Shown here: piece by piece, positions 24,008 to 36,522 of the stretch
Layout of the letters: each line of letters opens with the position of its first letter
Position numbering within the stretch: position 1 is the first letter of the stretch
Source of the DNA: Saposhnikovia divaricata
Lineage: Eukaryota; Streptophyta; Magnoliopsida; Apiales; Apiaceae
Length of the DNA stretch: 64,000 bases
Direction of reading: 5' to 3'
Assembly: GCA_036435485.1 (NCBI GenBank)
Contig: CM071598.1
Coordinates: 106,142,501-106,206,500, forward strand
Notes under the pieces: generated by a model
What the model was told of the DNA's origin: nothing
The model's input: only the letters and a program-made list of their open reading frames with translations
The model's database searches: none
Made by a program: the position numbers and the translations under genes

Positions 24008-24080
24008 CTGCAGACGGAGAAGTAGTGTTCTTGAAGCTCTTGGGTAAACACACAAACTACAAATGAAGAATGAAAACTCT
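24008..24080 (-). promoter_or_regulatory. Candidate 5' UTR exon of the MADS gene
   Basis: The minus strand reads CTTCTCCGTCTGCAG|GTTTGAATG, a good donor, about 2.15 kb before the ATG. AG-clade genes commonly have an intron in the 5' UTR. If so, the GA/CT tracts and the MITE lie in that intron. The transcription start is not fixed; TATATTAATA near 24095 could serve as a TATA element. Confidence 0.4.
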
Positions 24081-24647
24081 TAACACCTGACCATATTAAT
24101 ATACACACACACAAAGTTTGCTTACACAAAAGAGAAACCATCATTCAATTATTCATGATCAAGCTGTCCACGAAAATGACATAAAGAGTGATTAAATAGA
24201 ATAAATTGACATTTTTCCAAATTTGTGATAGGCGACATGTACCATTTAAATAAAAGAGGAGCTCTAGGGGTGTCATGATCACCAAACATGGTAACAGAAT
24301 TTAATGGTCCCCGGCTTGTTTATATGTTAATACACAAAACATAAGTTTATATGTATATATGTACATACATCTGCATTAGACTCCTTGAAAATGTTCATTT
24401 CATGTAACCATCATCATATAGCGACTAGAGTGTCCATTTTATTCGGATTATGTTAGATTGTGTATTCGGAAACATGTAAAAAATATATTGTGGATGATGG
24501 ATGTAATTAATAATATTACAATATTCGAGACTAGAGTGTTAGTTTTTTAATATTCTAAACTAATTATATACTTTTAATTCAGGTGAAATATGACTTTAAA
24601 ATGATATTTTGGAATGGCTTTATCGAACATCACATTAGGATATCAAG

Positions 24648-25147
24648 NNNNNNNNNNNNNNNNNNNNNNNNNNNNNNNNNNNNNNNNNNNNNNNNNNNNN
24701 NNNNNNNNNNNNNNNNNNNNNNNNNNNNNNNNNNNNNNNNNNNNNNNNNNNNNNNNNNNNNNNNNNNNNNNNNNNNNNNNNNNNNNNNNNNNNNNNNNNN
24801 NNNNNNNNNNNNNNNNNNNNNNNNNNNNNNNNNNNNNNNNNNNNNNNNNNNNNNNNNNNNNNNNNNNNNNNNNNNNNNNNNNNNNNNNNNNNNNNNNNNN
24901 NNNNNNNNNNNNNNNNNNNNNNNNNNNNNNNNNNNNNNNNNNNNNNNNNNNNNNNNNNNNNNNNNNNNNNNNNNNNNNNNNNNNNNNNNNNNNNNNNNNN
25001 NNNNNNNNNNNNNNNNNNNNNNNNNNNNNNNNNNNNNNNNNNNNNNNNNNNNNNNNNNNNNNNNNNNNNNNNNNNNNNNNNNNNNNNNNNNNNNNNNNNN
25101 NNNNNNNNNNNNNNNNNNNNNNNNNNNNNNNNNNNNNNNNNNNNNNN
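24648..25147. other. Assembly gap, exactly 500 N
   Basis: A round 500-base N run, the usual placeholder for a scaffold join of unknown size. The flanking 5.3-kb blocks are copies of one another. Confidence 1.
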
Positions 25148-27466
25148 TTTTGGATCTGATCCTTGCGATGCCTCTTTCAAGCCTGTGCTCCAACTGCTTT
25201 AGTTCCTTGGCATTCAGAGAGGCCAAGCCCTCCCCCATCAGATGCCTATATAAATAAAGATACATATATGTTGGTAAATTAAAACACAAGAACACAGTCA
25301 CTTTAGAGTCCAGACACATTTATTGTTCGATCAATGTTTAACACACATTAGCTTGTATTCTCTAAGTATCCTAAAATATTAATTGTAAAAGGGACAAATC
25401 GCGACACAATCATTGAGTAAGTTAGGATTCAACTAAAAAAATGGTCTAGAATTAGGGGTGACGGTCGAAAAAGGGCCAAGTATTGTAAATTGAATAAAGT
25501 TGAATGAAAAATCCGACCCTGACCTCTACAAACAGTGCAAAATGTACTTCTGAAGCTTGTTTATTAATCATCCCAAACTGAGATCACACATACAAGTTCA
25601 CACACACACGTGCGATATATATATACCTGTTAGAGTTTTGGATCATCTGAATCTGTTGATGAAGCTTCTTAGATTCTTGCTGATAGAACTACGGACATGC
25701 ATCCAGGATCATAGATATGGATATATAAGAAGCAAGTTAGTAGCTAAAACATTTATTGTAGTCTAAAGACAATGAAACTTTACTTGCCCCGTAAATTAAA
25801 ACGTTTGAAACTAATCCATGTATATATTACTCATGGAGGTTTCGTTAAATTACAAACAGGACTCAAATCCATATATGGATTTCATAATGCAATAAGATAT
25901 TGCGATTTAGTAAAGAAGCAGCATTTTAAACATGAGATAAATTGACTAATTACTTGAGCATTGATCTCCTGAGTTGAGCATGTATTTGAAGCATCAGCTG
26001 TGGCTTTCTTGTACCTGTCGATAGTTCCTCTTATGTTGCTGCCAAATATACAAAGCTCGATTGGTTATGCAACTAATTAGCACACACATGCATGTTGTTG
26101 CCAGGATCTAGAATTTTTTGTTCACGGGGCAAGTGTAAATTACAGGGAAACGCCTTTTGTTAATTCGAAAGGATCGTTTGTACACTTTTACATAAAAAAA
26201 AAATTGACATAAATCTCAGCGTGTCCCTTATTAAATTCGTCAACGGATAATATGTGGTCGCGAATAGTATATATTGCATTTGAAACCTTTCATCATGATT
26301 ATTTTATAAATTTCTCTAAAAATACACTTACAGTACTAGTTTAAAAACTCGCGTAGTACAAGTAGTGTACAACAAACAAACACAAGAAATGAAATGTGCG
26401 TCAATGTATAAATATTTGCATGCAAATTGAACAATAAAATACACAGACATGACTGAGACATACATATGAAGAGATGAATGGTAGCTGCAGCTAGCATATA
26501 TATGAAAGGAGGTCAGAGTACTTGCAAAAACTCTTGTCTCCACCAAGTCCGTTTAAAGCTTTTACCCATCCAATCATCTTGTTGACGTATAATAATAATT
26601 ACATATATATATAGCTTTTTCAATACAAAATTAGAGATTCAAAATTTATTTGAAGTTTACGTTGGTCTGCATTGCTGTTAAATTTAGTTTCGGAATACCA
26701 TTAATTAGATACCTGCATTGTACGTAATATATACATCTATTTCTTACAAAAATAGAGTAGTATTTACTTCTAATTTGAGGTGCATTGGAACTTTACAAAA
26801 TCTTGCATGGGAATCTGTTAGGTTCTCGTTTACCTTTTTCCTTCATGTGTTTTTTTTTTTTTTAAAAAAAAAAACCTGCTAGTACTTTCGAAATCTTTGA
26901 CCAAATGTGAAAATCTTCCGACTTTGACAAAAAAGCAAAATGTAAGGGTGAAAAAGAGATGATCAGGCTTGAAAAATTGCTTCACAAATTATTAGTCCAA
27001 AATGTGCAAACACCAGAGCTGAGACTACCTGAGAAGACTGATTTTCGAAACTAGTTTTAAGCAACTTAATTTCCGAATATGTGAATGAGATCTCCAAATA
27101 ACTCCATGTCAATTCTACAACCCCCCCCCCCTCTCTCTCTCTCCATCTCTGTTCCAATCTTTTGCCTTTTGCATTAATTATTTCCACATTAAATATTTAC
27201 ATCACCAAAATATATACTACTGGAGTATTTGGTTATCGCTAAACTAATCTAGTTAGTCTAAGTGTCATACATCTATTAACTTAGTCAAAATCGTTGATCT
27301 AAAGGGTTTTTTTTTTCTATATTTTAATTAAAGAGTTAGTATTATATATATATGCACCTGATATATAAGATCATATATATCTGTATTCTGTATACATCAT
27401 CACTAGGTCAAGTTGGGAAGCTATTTGTATTGTATGATCACAACTTTTCCAGATTCTAAAGATAAC

Positions 27467-27500
<34 letters not shown>

Positions 27501-27720
27501 ACGCCCTGACTTGAAATAAAAGAAATCGGTACCTGTTGTTGTTGTTGGAGAACTCATAAACTCTTCCCCGGCTGGAGAAAACAATGAGTGCAATCTCAGC
27601 ATCACACAGAACAGATAATTCATAAGCCTTCTTCAGTAGTCCGTTCCTCCGCTTGCAAAACGTCACTTGCCGATTCGTGTTGTTTTCGATCCTCTTGATT
27701 TCAATCTTTCCTCTCCCCAT
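25148..27720 (-). CDS. AGAMOUS-clade MADS-box gene, partial second copy (5' exons only)
   Basis: Coding exons 27720-27533, 26038-25954, 25688-25627 and part of 25245-25148 (cut by the gap) match exons 1-4 of the gene at 18576-21851. I see no coding difference in the MADS domain. Exons 5-8 are absent because the gap intervenes. This is probably the other allele of the same gene, not a paralogue; its 5' flank continues into unique sequence at 30408. Confidence 0.85.
25866..25883. promoter_or_regulatory. CArG palindrome, second copy
   Basis: CCATATATGG is kept. The outermost base pair of the palindrome seen at 19975-19994 is broken (CAAATCC instead of GAAATCC), leaving an 18-bp palindrome. Confidence 0.6.
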
Positions 27721-27942
27721 CTTACCACTCTTCTACTCTAATTAGGATTACAATACTACAAATTAGTACACACGATTTATAATGCTAGTAATTAAGATTA
27801 AATACAAGCCACCTGCTAAAACAAACACATTAGTGAGTAAATGATTAATTATTTACATTTTGTGGTACTAAGATTGCCTAATTCATAAACTATTTTTATG
27901 ATAAGATGCAAATCTTTTCCAGAAATATGTACAATATCATTA

Positions 27943-28594
27943 GGGCATCTCCAATAGAAGTTGCCAACATAGTTGCCAACTTCTAGCACATCATCACATA
28001 TATTATTTTTTTATTTCTTCTCTCCTCCATCTCATTATTGGCAACTTTTGTTACAAATCTACTCCAATAGTTGGCAACTTTAAAAGTTGCCAATGTGGTC
28101 CCATATATCAATTTTGTATTATCTTATAAACATATATTATATTTATATATTCTAAATAAAATTGAAAATTTGGATATTTAATTCCCTCCCGTAATGATTT
28201 TTTTTCCTTTTTTGACATTACATTAATATAAAATATCAAATGATTTAAATTTTTAAATATAAAATTATATTATCTTTACATCAATATTATTTGATTAAAT
28301 GAAAATAGTGCAAAAAATGATATTTTTTTCTTTTCTTCTCATGTGCATTAATGATATTAGATATGTGAGATATTTAGAAAAAAAAAAGAAAAAAAACATT
28401 TAAAGAGATAATAAAATGTGGGAGATATAAAAAATGTTAAAGTTAAATACACTTTCGGGGAGTTGTATGTGTTTTAACTAAATGGGGAAGTTGCCAACTT
28501 GATGGCAACATTGATCCTCCAATAGGTGGGCAACCAAGGATGCCATGCCATATAGGACTTGGCAACCTTTTGGCAACCCCTATTGGAGATGCTC
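27943..28594. mobile_element. PIF/Harbinger-type MITE, second copy
   Basis: The same TIRs and TTA flanks as 22074-22711. This copy retains CCAATAGTT and AATGTGG around the central inverted GGCAACTT, which the first copy lacks. Confidence 0.85.
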
Positions 28595-28931
28595 TTAGGA
28601 GGATTGAAAACAAAAAAGGAATATAGATGAAATATGTGTACGAAGGAAAAAGTGATCATTACATTGCATTGGAAATGTAAGAAGAGGCCAGGGAGATTAA
28701 AAAAAAAAATGATTAGGTCATCCAGTGTACATATCTGATGCATGTCTGTACAGGATCTAGCCAGATCCATCTCTTCCAACAAGATGTAACATGGTTGAAA
28801 ATGGATTACAAAACAAAAGCTAGGGTATACAAAATTCTTGTTTATAGAGATATTAGGACATTACTATAGTGTATAACATGTATCAATTAACAATTATATT
28901 CATCGAACACCTGAGGTTTTACACAGGCAGG

Positions 28932-29063
28932 CACAGAGAGACAGAGACAGAGAGAGAGAGAGAGAGAGGGAGGGGGAGAGAGAGAGAGAGGGAGGGAGAG
29001 AGAGAGAGAGGGAGGGGGAGAGAGAGAGAGAGAGGGAGGGGGAGGGAGGGAGAGAGAGAGAGA
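28932..29063. repeat. GA-rich tract, second copy
   Basis: Corresponds to 23051-23204, with a different arrangement of GAGA and GGGA runs. Confidence 0.85.
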
Positions 29064-29451
29064 TTATGTACGTAATAACCTAAATGATGAGAACTGATCA
29101 AGAAAATTAATACAGAAAAGGTGATAAACAATAAAGATCCAGCAAATTAAGTGTCAACTAGTAGTACTTAAAATTAGGGTTCTGAACTATGGGCCTCATC
29201 CAGGTAGCTATACTTACAATAATCAAAAGAAAACTAAATCAGTGATCATTAGTTATGCTTACAAATTAGCTTAATGTAATATCTAACATGATATCAAATA
29301 ATTACTTATCGATGAGCTAGCTACACACATAATTTATCAGATTAACTATATAAAGATCACAGAAGAATTTATAGATCTTTAGTTTATCTCAAGAAATTCT
29401 GCCTTAAGCTATAGTAGATAACAATATCATCATTTTGATATAGCTAGCTCT

Positions 29452-29454
<3 letters not shown>

Positions 29455-29492
<38 letters not shown>
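29455..29492. repeat. (CT)19 microsatellite, second copy
   Basis: 38 bp here against 136 bp in the first copy. Confidence 0.95.
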
Positions 29493-29496
<4 letters not shown>

Positions 29497-30407
29497 ATAC
29501 ACAGTAGACTCACACACAAATCATATCATCTCATCAATCACTTCTCTGGATCTTAAGTTTCATAGACAAGTAGTAACTGATTAAAATCAACACAAGAATA
29601 CATATATATCTAATTCTAATTGTAAATATATACACAATAAGTAAGAGAAGAGAGACATGGATTAATGACTATATTTGTAAAACTTTGTATCAAATCGAGG
29701 TAGAAAATGAAAGCATGTTTTCTCTACTTATAAATATATCTATATAAAAACGTTTACTCGCATTCAAACCTGCAGACGGAGAAGTAGTGTTCTTGAAGCT
29801 CTTGGGTAAACACACAAACTACAAATGAAGAATGAAAACTCTTAACACCTGACCATATTAATATACACACACACAAAGTTTGCTTACACAAAAGAGAAAC
29901 CATCATTCAATTATTCATGATCAAGCTGTCCACGAAAATGACATAAAGAGTGATTAAATAGAATAAATTGACATTTTTCCAAATTTGTGATAGGCGACAT
30001 GTACCATTTAAATAAAAGAGGAGCTCTAGGGGTGTCATGATCACCCAAACATGGTAACAGAATTTAATGGTCCCCGGCTTGTTTATATGTTTATACACAA
30101 AACATAAGTTTATATGTATATATGTACATACATCTGCATTAGACTCCTTGAAAATGTTCATTTCATGTAACCATCATCATATAGCGACTAGAGTGTCCAT
30201 TTTATTCGGATTATGTTAGATTGTGTATTCGGAAACATGTAAAAAATATATTGTGGATGATGGATGTAATTAATATTACAATATTCGAGACTAGAGTGTT
30301 AGTTTTTTAATATTCTAAACTAATTATATACTTTTAATTCAGGTGAAATATGACTTTAAAATGATATTTTGGAATGGCTTTATCGAACATCACATTAGGA
30401 TATCAAG

Positions 30408-32614
30408 ATTTTGGTGTTGTATGAATTTCTTATTAGGATAATATTACACGTATTACAAGAAAATAGGATAAAATCATTTTTACATCATTTATTTTTAAAA
30501 AAAGTGAACAGTTAAATTGATCAATGTTTGATCGATCGTTATGATAACACTATATGACATTAAAATTGATCAAATATTTGATCATTCATTTATTGACCAA
30601 TCTTAAATATGGAGGTCGATGATGAAGGTGACGAAGACGAGAAGATGCATGAAGTTAATTAGAATAATTTGATTTGACTATTTTTTTTAGTGTTCGGATT
30701 ACTTGATTAATCTTTATTAAAGTAAATTCAAGTTTGAACTTCTAATATGGTTATATGAATTCCAAATATGTATGGTTGGAAGTTGGGTTGCATAATATTT
30801 TGATTATCGGTAAATTAGATGGGATCGAATTTATCGGTCTATGATCAGGACTGTACCGTGTATAGCTGATCTGGTCTCCGATCTCTAAAATAAAAAAAAA
30901 ACAACTCGATTTTCGGTCCGGTCCAATTCAAATTCTTACAAACCCCGAATCGGGCCGGACCGCATCGATTTTATGTATATAGTTATTTTTATATTATTTT
31001 ACTTCTTAAAATATTAATATATAGATTAAATATTTAAATACATCATAATTTGACAAGTCAAATTAGTAAAAAATAAATTGATGAAATAGTAACCATCAAC
31101 ATTACAGTTTGAATGATTAAATGTTATATTCTATATAAGATAAATACTTGACATTCACATGTTAAGAAATCACGATTATTTCACAAAAAAATAAGATACA
31201 GACTTCGTTTTTAAACTTATATTAACTTGCAAAGCAATTTATTTATTTTATGTATTTAAACTTTTAAAAAAGTAAATATTAAATTATAAAAAATTATTAT
31301 TTATTTAGAAATTATCTAACTGGTCCATACCGGTTCGATCCCGGTCCGGTCCGGATTTTTTCGGTCCAGTCCGGTCTCAAAACTGATTATAAAAAATCTG
31401 GTTCTCGATCCAAGAATTTGAAAAATTCGAAGAAATTTGAAAAATTCGATCCGATACTAATTAAGTCGTCCAGTTCGATTTTGAATTTTTGTACCGCCCT
31501 AGTTGAAAGTTATTTATGTGCTTTCGGTTGGATCGATTTTATGATTAGATTGGTTTTATTAATAAATGTAGATTTCACTTTTAATATTGTAATCGTTAGT
31601 ATTTTGAATGTTTGCAAATTGTTATTTGATTTGGTTTGGTACAAAAGGGGCCAACAAATACAGAATATGCATTTAGAAAAGGTTCCTAGGTCTCAATAGA
31701 TCGGATATTTAATTTAATCAAATTTGATTTAAATTAATTTAAATGGATATGGATTAATCTAAAAAATATTCGATTTGATATTCGATCTTATAAGGATGAT
31801 CTGAATAATAAATAAATTGGATATTGATTTAAACTGATCCAATTTTCCAATCCACGATTCGATCCGTTTCATTATATAATATAATTTTTACTACATATAA
31901 TATAAAATGTAAAGTATTTTATATTATAATAAGTTAATTTACGTAAAAACTCTAAGTCTAATATCTAAACGATTTCATACATTGCTTTCAAGTTTATTGT
32001 TTAGCATGGAGTAAACTCTAAGTTAAGAAAAAATATATTTGGATAGTCATTTTATAAACCTAAAATACTTAATTTGATGTATTTATTTTGTTCAATTTGA
32101 ACTTGTGATTTACCTTTTTATTTAGCATTATGTTTGATTAATAGTATCATTGAAATAGTTTGAATTTTGGATTGCTACTTAAATTTTACACATTGTGATA
32201 CTAGATTGTAACTTTTCAAGTGTTACATATTTTTTCTGAAATGGTGAATAATATATACATGATTAATTTTGTTATATTCTAAATATAAATGAATCAATGG
32301 ATATTTGAAATCCGATCCGATATGATTATCCATTAAACTAAATGAAATGAGTATGTATCGGCCTCTAAAATATCTGAAAATATGATTTGATCCGATCTAA
32401 ATCCGCTAAAATTAATTGAATTTGGATATGAATTTAGACTGATCCAAGCCGAATCTAAGCCGTTGACAAGCTTACCTATATCATTATAAATCGACCATTT
32501 TTAACGTTAACAAATTAGGATATAACCGATTGTTATTAAACACAAAATTAACCTGTTTCAAAAAAAAAAGAGGCAAAATTAACCATATTCTTTTTCGAAT
32601 GATGATCAGTTATA
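30408..32614. other. Intergenic repeats, no gene
   Basis: 30850-31500 contains inverted blocks of CGGTCCGGTCC-type words (TTTTCGGTCCGGTCC, GGGCCGGACCG, CCGGTCCGGTCCGG). 31690-32480 contains GATCCGAT/ATCGGAT-type words ending CCGTTGACAAGCTTACC. Both look like degenerate MITEs, but I could not find clean ends or target duplications. The plus frame at 31418-31699 has no recognisable domain. Confidence 0.4.
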
Positions 32615-34346
32615 TCTATACTATTATATAAAAGCCGAAATATTAAAAATTTGGTTGATTGGTTGGTCGGTCGGTACGGTACCTATTGATTTTACTTATT
32701 TACCCTTATTCAGATAAAATCCATCCTAACTAATCAATTTCCTTTTTCAGGTTAAACATATTATCTTTTCTAATTTCCAATAACTAAATAATTTCCTTTG
32801 CAGGTAAAATACAATATCTTTTATATTTTATCTAACTAAAATTTCTCCATTATTAATTAATTTCCTTTTTCAGGTTAAACATATTACCTTTTCTATTTTT
32901 CAATAACCTGAAAATACAATATCTTTTACATTTTATCTAACTAAAATTTCTCTTTTTTTAAAAACACTACAAATAATTTTGTTTAATAAAATAACATAAT
33001 TACATTATTATTAATATTAACTAATCAATTACCTTTTTCAGCCAAAACACGTTACAATTTCTCTTTTCTCTAACTAAAATCTCTCTTTTTTCAATTATAT
33101 CATGGGCGGTTACTTTTTTCAACCAAAACACGTTACTTTTTTTCTTTTCTTTTACTAAAACCTTTCTTTACTTTTTTCAACCAAAACACGTTACTTTTTT
33201 TCTTTTCTTTTACTAAAACCTTTCTTTTTCCAATTATATCACGGGAATTTTGTTTAATAAAATAACATAATTACATTATGATTAATATTAACTAATTAAT
33301 TACCTTTTTTTAGCCAAAACACGTTACCTTTTCTCTTTACTCTAACTAAAACCTCTCGTTTTCCAATTATATCATGGGCGGTTACCTTTTTCAGCCAAAA
33401 CACATTACCTTTTTTCTTTTCTTTTACTAAAACCTCTCTTTTTTCAATTATATCACGGGAGTTTCTATTTAATAAAAATAAAATAATAATATTATAATAC
33501 TAATAATTAACCGATTACCTTTTCAGCTAAAACGTATCATCTTTTCTATTTTTTTTGATTAAATTCCCTTTTTTCTAGAAATATCACGGGCAATATTAAT
33601 TTTTCATTTTCTAAAAAGTAAGAGTAATTTTATTTAGTAAAATAACATAATTAAATTTAATTACTATAAACTAATCAATTACCTTTTTTACATAAACCAT
33701 GTCATCTTTTTAATTTTCACGTTATCTTTCTATTTTCACTAGCTAAAATATCTATTTTTCAATTATATCACGGGTGGTCTATATAATACAATAAACTAAT
33801 AATATTATAATATTAATAATTAACCGATTACCTTTTTCAACTAAAACGTATCATCTTTTCTATATTTTCTAACTAAAATCCCTCTTTTAATAGAAATATC
33901 ACGGACAATATTAATTTCTCATTTTCTAAAAATATTACGAGCAATTGTATTTATTAAAATAACGTAATTAAATTATAATTACTATAAACTAATCAATTAC
34001 CTTTTTCATCTAGAACATGTTACCTTTTTTATTTTCTCTAACTAAATTCTCTTTTTTTTTTCTAATCATATCACGACATTTTATTTAATAAAATACAGTA
34101 ATAATATACTAATAATTAACCTATTACCTTTTTCAACTAAAACCTATCATCTTTTCTATATTTTCTAACTAAAATCACTCTTTTTCTAGAAATATCACAG
34201 ATAACATTTATATAATTATTATCAAATCATCTCATATAAAAATTTAAGCCTCCAGAATTCATGTTTTAAAAAAATTAATTTAAACTAATAAAAAAAAATT
34301 CATATAATATTAAAGAAATCCGTGCATCGCACGGGTTTTAAGCTAG
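32615..34346 (+). mobile_element. Non-autonomous Helitron
   Basis: It begins TCTATACTATTATATAAAAG and ends with a GC hairpin (CCGTGC-atc-GCACGG, 34320-34334), a short spacer and CTAG at 34343-34346. The host bases are A (32614) and T (34347), the AT dinucleotide target without duplication. This is the full terminal signature of a Helitron (5' TC, 3' hairpin plus CTRR). At 1,732 bp with no Rep/helicase frame it depends on another element. The interior is a degenerate tandem array of units such as TTACCTTTTTCAGCCAAAAC plus ACGTTAC and CAATTATATCACGGG. Confidence 0.9.
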
Positions 34347-35131
34347 TATGATAAATTTGTTAAATAATATATGTTGCAGAATAAGATTATGTGGTCCTTT
34401 TTCTGATACATTAAGGTTTTAGATGAGCTAATTACTTAACATGGTATTAGAGCTCGGTTTAGGGGGGTCTCAAGTTCGAGTCCCTCCACCCCCATTTATT
34501 TAATTCATTATTTGTTGTTCGTCTCCTTTATATCTTCATTATTTGTTTGTCATCTGTCAATCGTATATAATTTTCGAAATCTTGTTATATTATAATCGAT
34601 CAATTACGTTCATTTGATTTTGATCAATTCCAATCAATCAGTTATTTTAATTTGAAGAATATAATCAATTGATAACAGTCATTTTTACCCTGATTTTCGT
34701 GTACGTATGTCTGAATGATCGCACTTTTAATTTGTTCATTGTCAAGTACCATAATCGACTTTCCCTTAAATCTGATTTATTTGTCTTTATTGATCAGCTT
34801 TTAACGTCTGACCATAACTGATGATCAATTTTAAACTTATAAATAAATGTTTTGAATTATGATCGTTATTGCGCCATCGATTATATCCTATTTTTATGAT
34901 AACGATAGAATACACAAACGAGATGTACTACACATTTTGTAAATTAATGTGTTAAAGTTGAAACCATCATTTGATTACCAATAATCTATTCTAGTTACCA
35001 CTCATTTGCTTAACTATTCTCCGTCGTTGAAAACCTGATGAACTGTCATTAATTTTACTTCTTATGCTTTCTTCTTTGTTCACAATTTTACTTTTCATTC
35101 AGTAACCATTCTATTCTCATAAACCAAACTC
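34347..35131. other. Intergenic with Copia primer-site remnant
   Basis: At 34432-34452 the sequence ACTTAACA|TGGTATTAGAGC looks like an LTR end followed by the usual Copia primer-binding site, then a TCAAGTTCGAGTCCCTCC tail common downstream of such sites. No LTR pair or pol sequence was found with it. The rest is AT-rich and featureless. Confidence 0.5.
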
Positions 35132-35215
35132 GCAACGTTTAAATTTAAAAATGATGAATAGCCAAAAAAAATAGCAACGTTTAAATTTAAAAATGATGAA
35201 TAGCGAAAAAAATAT
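35132..35215. repeat. Two-copy tandem repeat, 42 bp
   Basis: GCAACGTTTAAATTTAAAAA and the following TGATGAATAGC recur at 35132 and 35174. Confidence 0.9.
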
Positions 35216-35701
35216 ACAACCCTGAGTCTTTTATTTTTGTTTTCATGTGACATATAACTGTTGTGGAATAAAAACGAGGTTTTGTAAATTGCGGATAGGT
35301 TTTGTATGTATTAAATACAAGGGTTGGTGAGCTTCAAGTTTTAATGGCTGCTTCTGCATTCGAGATTAATTGGTCCTTACAGAATGCCTACGTATCTCGA
35401 AGTTGAGAATCAAGCCAAAGACGTCGTTCTGAGAATGAGGGGTCAGGCCCTTATATAGGCGTTGGGAGCCTTAGAATCAGAGTGGGGTTCGGAGACTTGG
35501 TGGGCAAGTCACCGCTTTGAATCAATTCTAAAACGTTCCATATAGGAAGTAGATTCCTTATAGGTTTAATTAGTTGTCTTGGAGGGCAAGCTTCATTCTT
35601 GGACTCAAATAAGGAGTCGGTGCCATACACGACCTTGATTCCGGATCGTTCTTTGTTCTATGGATCAGGTCCATGTTAGAAAATAAGCTTAAACTAGCCA
35701 T
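35216..35701 (-). repeat. Possible LTR remnant, minus orientation
   Basis: On the minus strand CCTATATAAGGGCC (about 35448-35461) resembles a TATA box and GAGATACGTAGGCA (about 35387-35400) is a phrase common in plant LTRs. No boundaries or partner could be fixed. Confidence 0.35.
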
Positions 35702-35878
35702 CCCTGGTTTGGACTGTTTCTTGGGCTTAATCATTAACTACGAATTTAATACCTAACTACGATTTCAGGCTTCATTAATGGGCCAATAAATGCAACATTA
35801 AATATGTTCTTATGGATTATTTTTCACCCACATCAATAACATTTCTTCGAAATTGCTATCAAAGGACGACATAGTCTT
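35702..35878. repeat. Direct repeat copy A, left part (split by Copia insertion)
   Basis: GGTTTGGACTGTTTCTTG to CATAGTCTT matches 42291 onward, and the repeat resumes after the Copia element at 41538-41608. The whole unit is about 250 bp and could be the end of an older LTR. Confidence 0.75.
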
Positions 35879-36179
35879 TGTTAGATATACTACAGATGAC
35901 TCTTCTGAAGAACAAAAATGAAGATATTTCAGCTAGTGCCACGTGTGCCACGTGTGAGAGTCAAATGCCAGTTGGCAAGGTCAATATTAGTTAGTTAGTT
36001 ATGAAGTGGTAATAGCAGAGCTCATGTATAAAAACAAAAACAGAAATGTAACATTGAATCATTTTTTTATTCATTTTTACTCAATAATAGTTTCAGTTAT
36101 CTTCTCTCTTAAGCAATGAGTGTTGTCATTTACAGATCTTTACATACATAGATTTATGCGTAACTTTCAGCTTGTGACA
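35879..36179 (+). repeat. 5' LTR of Copia element
   Basis: 301 bp. Contains GCCACGTGT twice (35938-35955), each with a CACGTG G-box. The primer-binding site TGGTATCAGAGC follows immediately at 36180-36191. Confidence 0.95.
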
Positions 36180-36522
36180 TGGTATCAGAGCATCACGGTG
36201 AATTCGATCCGCAAGTTCATTTCTACACAAGCTGTACATCAAGTTTTCTTTCTGTGTTTTGAAGGCAATTTTGTGTTTTTCGATCAATTTCTTCAGCGAT
36301 TGCAGCTAAGTTGATCTCTTTGATTTCAGCATTGTTCATTTTTTTTCGTGTTGATCTTTGTTTTATGTTTAGTTCTACACTCCTTATCATTGATCTTTAC
36401 TGATCTTCATTGATGCACACATAGTGTTTGATTGTTTGTCGCTGCGAATACACAAATCTATAAACACAATTTTCTATTGATAATACACAAATTTGTTGTT
36501 GTTTCATTCGATTTGTGTCAAA

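Larger units (their letters stand above)
25148..30407. repeat. Second copy of 19258-24647 (probable allelic contig overlap)
   Basis: From the first base after the gap the sequence repeats 19258 onward and stays collinear until 30407, which matches 24647, the last base before the gap. After that the sequence is unique. The copies differ by few substitutions (for example 19497 versus 25387) and by microsatellite lengths; one block in the MITE is about 24 bp longer in this copy. This pattern fits two haplotypes whose contig ends were not merged. Confidence 0.9.

Noticed and set aside
24583..25319. Long frames spanning the gap
   Set aside because: They are open only because N bases contain no stops.
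25148..27720. A second, independent MADS-box gene in tandem
   Set aside because: The copy starts and stops exactly at the gap-defined contig ends and differs mainly in microsatellites; an allelic overlap explains it better.
31418..31699. 93-codon plus-strand gene
   Set aside because: Low-complexity AT-rich frame beside inverted CGGTCCGG blocks; no domain, no splice or promoter context.
34440..34490. tRNA gene (GGTATTAGAGC...GTTCGAGTCC)
   Set aside because: It cannot fold as a complete tRNA by eye and matches the primer-site plus tail arrangement of Copia remnants.
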